Assembly (NCBI GenBank): GCA_022451485.1
Contig: JAKUQS010000012.1
Span: forward strand, 1-64,000
Length of the DNA: 64,000 nucleotides
DNA from: Gammaproteobacteria bacterium
GTDB taxonomy: Bacteria > Pseudomonadota > Gammaproteobacteria > Arenicellales > UBA868
Direction: 5' to 3'
Positions 62,546-64,000 of the stretch are shown here, piece by piece; the first letter of the stretch is position 1; each line of letters begins with the position of its first letter. Position numbers and translations under genes: made by a program. A model generated the notes under the pieces. It had not been told where the DNA came from and did no database searches. It was given only the letters and a program-made list of their open reading frames with translations.

Positions 62546-63337
62546 ATGTCCTCATCAACACCCATCCACGGAGCCGTTGCGCTGATTACCGGCGGGGCTC
62601 ATGGCCTTGGCCGAGCAACATGCATGGCCTTAGCTCAGCGCAATGTCAATCTTGTTATTGCTGATATAGATGCCGCGGCCACTAAGGAGACGGCAGTCGC
62701 CTGCCGTCAGTCAGGTGTTGTCGTACACTGTTTACAGACCGATCTGGCCAATGCCGAAGGTCCCTCAGACATGATTAACCAGACACTGGCCGTTTGCGAG
62801 CGCCTGGACATACTCGTCAACAATGCCGCCTATGCAATAGCCGAACCCTTCCTCGATATGACCGCTACCGAATGGGACCGAGTCTATGCTCTTAATATTC
62901 GTGCCGTCGCGCTCGCCACCGCGGCAGGCGGCCGAGTGATGTGCCAACAAGGCGGCGGGCGGATCATCAACATTACCTCACCTGCTTCCCGCATGGCGCT
63001 GCCGAACTACACGGCCTACGCGGCGAGTAAGGCGGCAGTCGATGCTATCACTCGAGCCGGAGCGCTGGCCATGGCAGCTAAAGGCGTGCGGGTCAACTCA
63101 GTCGCGCCAGGCATGATGGACACCGCATTGCAAAACAAAAGTGAACGCGAACTACTGGCAATCGATGGACGCGATGATCTCGATACGTATCTTGATGAGC
63201 GAACAGCCCGAATTCCTGTGGGTCACCGAATCAGCACCGCCGACGTTGCCGCTGCCGTGGTCTACCTGGCGTTGGACGCACCCGAGTACGTAACGGCCGA
63301 GCGGATGAATATTTCGGGCGGGCTGGACCGTGACTAG
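62546..63337 (+). CDS. Short-chain dehydrogenase/reductase
   Basis: A 263-residue SDR. TGGAHGLG, NNAA (from VNNAAYA) and YAASK after NITSPASRMALPNYTA hold the coenzyme and catalytic motifs. ADIDA after strand 2 suggests NAD(H). The start is five bases after the amidase stop, extending the hydantoin operon. Substrate unknown; it might oxidise a hydroxy acid side product. It is convergent with the final enolase-superfamily gene. Confidence 0.83.
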   Translation: MSSSTPIHGAVALITGGAHGLGRATCMALAQRNVNLVIADIDAAATKETAVACRQSGVVVHCLQTDLANAEGPSDMINQTLAVCERLDILVNNAAYAIAEPFLDMTATEWDRVYALNIRAVALATAAGGRVMCQQGGGRIINITSPASRMALPNYTAYAASKAAVDAITRAGALAMAAKGVRVNSVAPGMMDTALQNKSERELLAIDGRDDLDTYLDERTARIPVGHRISTADVAAAVVYLALDAPEYVTAERMNISGGLDRD

Positions 63338-63349
63338 TCCCGAGCGCTT

Positions 63350-64000
63350 TTAGATCTCACCCACACCATAGTCTGCGATGACGTTCACATCGGGTGCGAC
63401 ACCGAGACCCGGTCCCGTTGGTACCTGAAAGACACCCGCTTCAGGGTGAGACCACTCGTCGTAGAGTAGTGCTTCAGGCTGCACATAAAAACGCTCGGCC
63501 AAGCTATCAGGGGCACGGGCGGCAATCACATGCAGCGTAGCTAGCAGACCCGGACCGAAATACGGTGAATGTGGCATGACGGAAACACCGGCCAACTCGG
63601 CTGCGTCGATGACCTTTAATAACTCGGTAATACCACCCACTTTCGTCACGCTCGGTTGCGCATAGGTCACCGCGCCAGCGGCAAACATTTTTTCAAACTC
63701 AAAGACCGTGCAAGCATTTTCCCCAGCAGCAATTGGAATACCCGCTCCTACCTGAAGCTTGGCTAATGCGGAAAAGTCTTCGGGAGGGAAAATGGGCTCT
63801 TCCAACCACAGGAGATCATACGGTTTCAACGCTTCGGCTTTCTCGCGAGCCTCCTCCGGCAACCACGGGCAGTTGGTATCCACCATGATAGGCACAGCGC
63901 TACCTAATGCCTCTCGTGCAGCGCTGACCTCGGACACTTCGGTTTCGTGCAACTTAATCCAGCCATAGCCGTCCCCAACTGCAGCACGACACTGGTCGGC
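63350..64000 (-). CDS. Enolase superfamily (mandelate racemase/MLE) protein, truncated by the window edge
   Basis: The N-terminus is missing because the frame continues past base 64000. Visible are KLHETE (Lys and His, as in KxH of MR-type enzymes), Asp in MVDTN, Glu in LWLEEP and Glu in AAGEN, the three metal ligands, and PHSPYFG with the base His. This copy therefore has all three canonical ligands, unlike the one at 26.5 kb. Likely a sugar-acid or hydroxy-acid dehydratase or racemase; substrate unknown. Confidence 0.8.
   Translation of the reverse strand, partial: ADQCRAAVGDGYGWIKLHETEVSEVSAAREALGSAVPIMVDTNCPWLPEEAREKAEALKPYDLLWLEEPIFPPEDFSALAKLQVGAGIPIAAGENACTVFEFEKMFAAGAVTYAQPSVTKVGGITELLKVIDAAELAGVSVMPHSPYFGPGLLATLHVIAARAPDSLAERFYVQPEALLYDEWSHPEAGVFQVPTGPGLGVAPDVNVIADYGVGEI

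Noticed and set aside
1-64000. CRISPR arrays, insertion sequences, prophage genes and rRNA
   Set aside because: No regularly spaced repeats, no transposase, integrase or capsid-like frames and no rRNA sequence were seen.

Overview
The window is 64 kb of gene-dense bacterial chromosome (about 71 protein genes, mid-range GC, short intergenic gaps, ATG/GTG/TTG starts with AGGAG-type ribosome sites). A Gram-negative proteobacterium, most likely a marine or environmental gammaproteobacterium, is suggested by the SrkA-type kinase, the YajD-type HNH protein, the bacterial Pif1 helicase and the abundant CoA-ester and hydantoin catabolism. This is inference; no rRNA, tRNA, IS element, phage gene or CRISPR array was seen to fix the taxonomy.

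Layout. 0-5.8 kb: two epoxide-hydrolase-like enzymes, gluconokinase, a Baeyer-Villiger-type monooxygenase, a histidine phosphatase and a glutathione transferase. 5.9-8.0 kb: a Pif1-type helicase and a RecB-like nuclease, tail to tail with interlocked stop codons; the helicase has no visible start codon. 8.3-15.6 kb: SnoaL-like protein, a racemase-like protein without catalytic cysteines, a lyase, a cupin, RidA, SrkA, a formyltransferase, an HNH protein and an SDR. 15.7-25.6 kb: transporter, Rid-like protein, amidase, TauD dioxygenase and ABM protein in one direction, then hydroxyacid dehydrogenase, amidohydrolase, a cysteine-less maleate-isomerase relative and more exporters. 25.6-33.2 kb: dienelactone hydrolase, an enolase-superfamily enzyme, PPOX protein, an atypical acyl-CoA dehydrogenase, quinone reductase, thioesterase, an iodotyrosine-deiodinase-like flavoprotein and a maleate-isomerase relative with both cysteines. 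33.2-39.0 kb: Gfo/Idh/MocA dehydrogenase, MFS exporter, Bax-inhibitor-like membrane protein and two LLM oxidoreductases.

39.0-47.7 kb is the clearest pathway: AliA-like ligase, BadI-like ring-cleaving hydrolase, AliB-like dehydrogenase, BadH-like dehydrogenase and an enoyl-CoA hydratase that can fill the BadK step. Together they would convert cyclohexanecarboxylate to pimeloyl-CoA. SDRs and a class III CoA-transferase are interleaved. 47.7-57.9 kb holds a NylB-like serine hydrolase, a nitroreductase, DMT exporters, a methyltransferase, a haloacid-dehalogenase-like protein, SDRs and a TauE exporter. 57.9-63.3 kb is a hydantoin unit: racemase, hydantoinase, N-carbamoyl-D-amino-acid hydrolase, a second amidase and an SDR. 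A truncated enolase-superfamily gene ends the window.

The whole region reads as a small-molecule catabolic island dominated by enzymes and exporters (8 SDRs, 3 MFS, 2 TauE, 2 DMT). No recognisable transcription factor was seen. Several families occur twice, one copy with canonical catalytic residues and the other without. That pattern, the cyclohexanecarboxylate cluster, the deiodinase-like protein and the odd helicase 5' end are the main points for a second look. I found no convincing wholly new multi-gene system.
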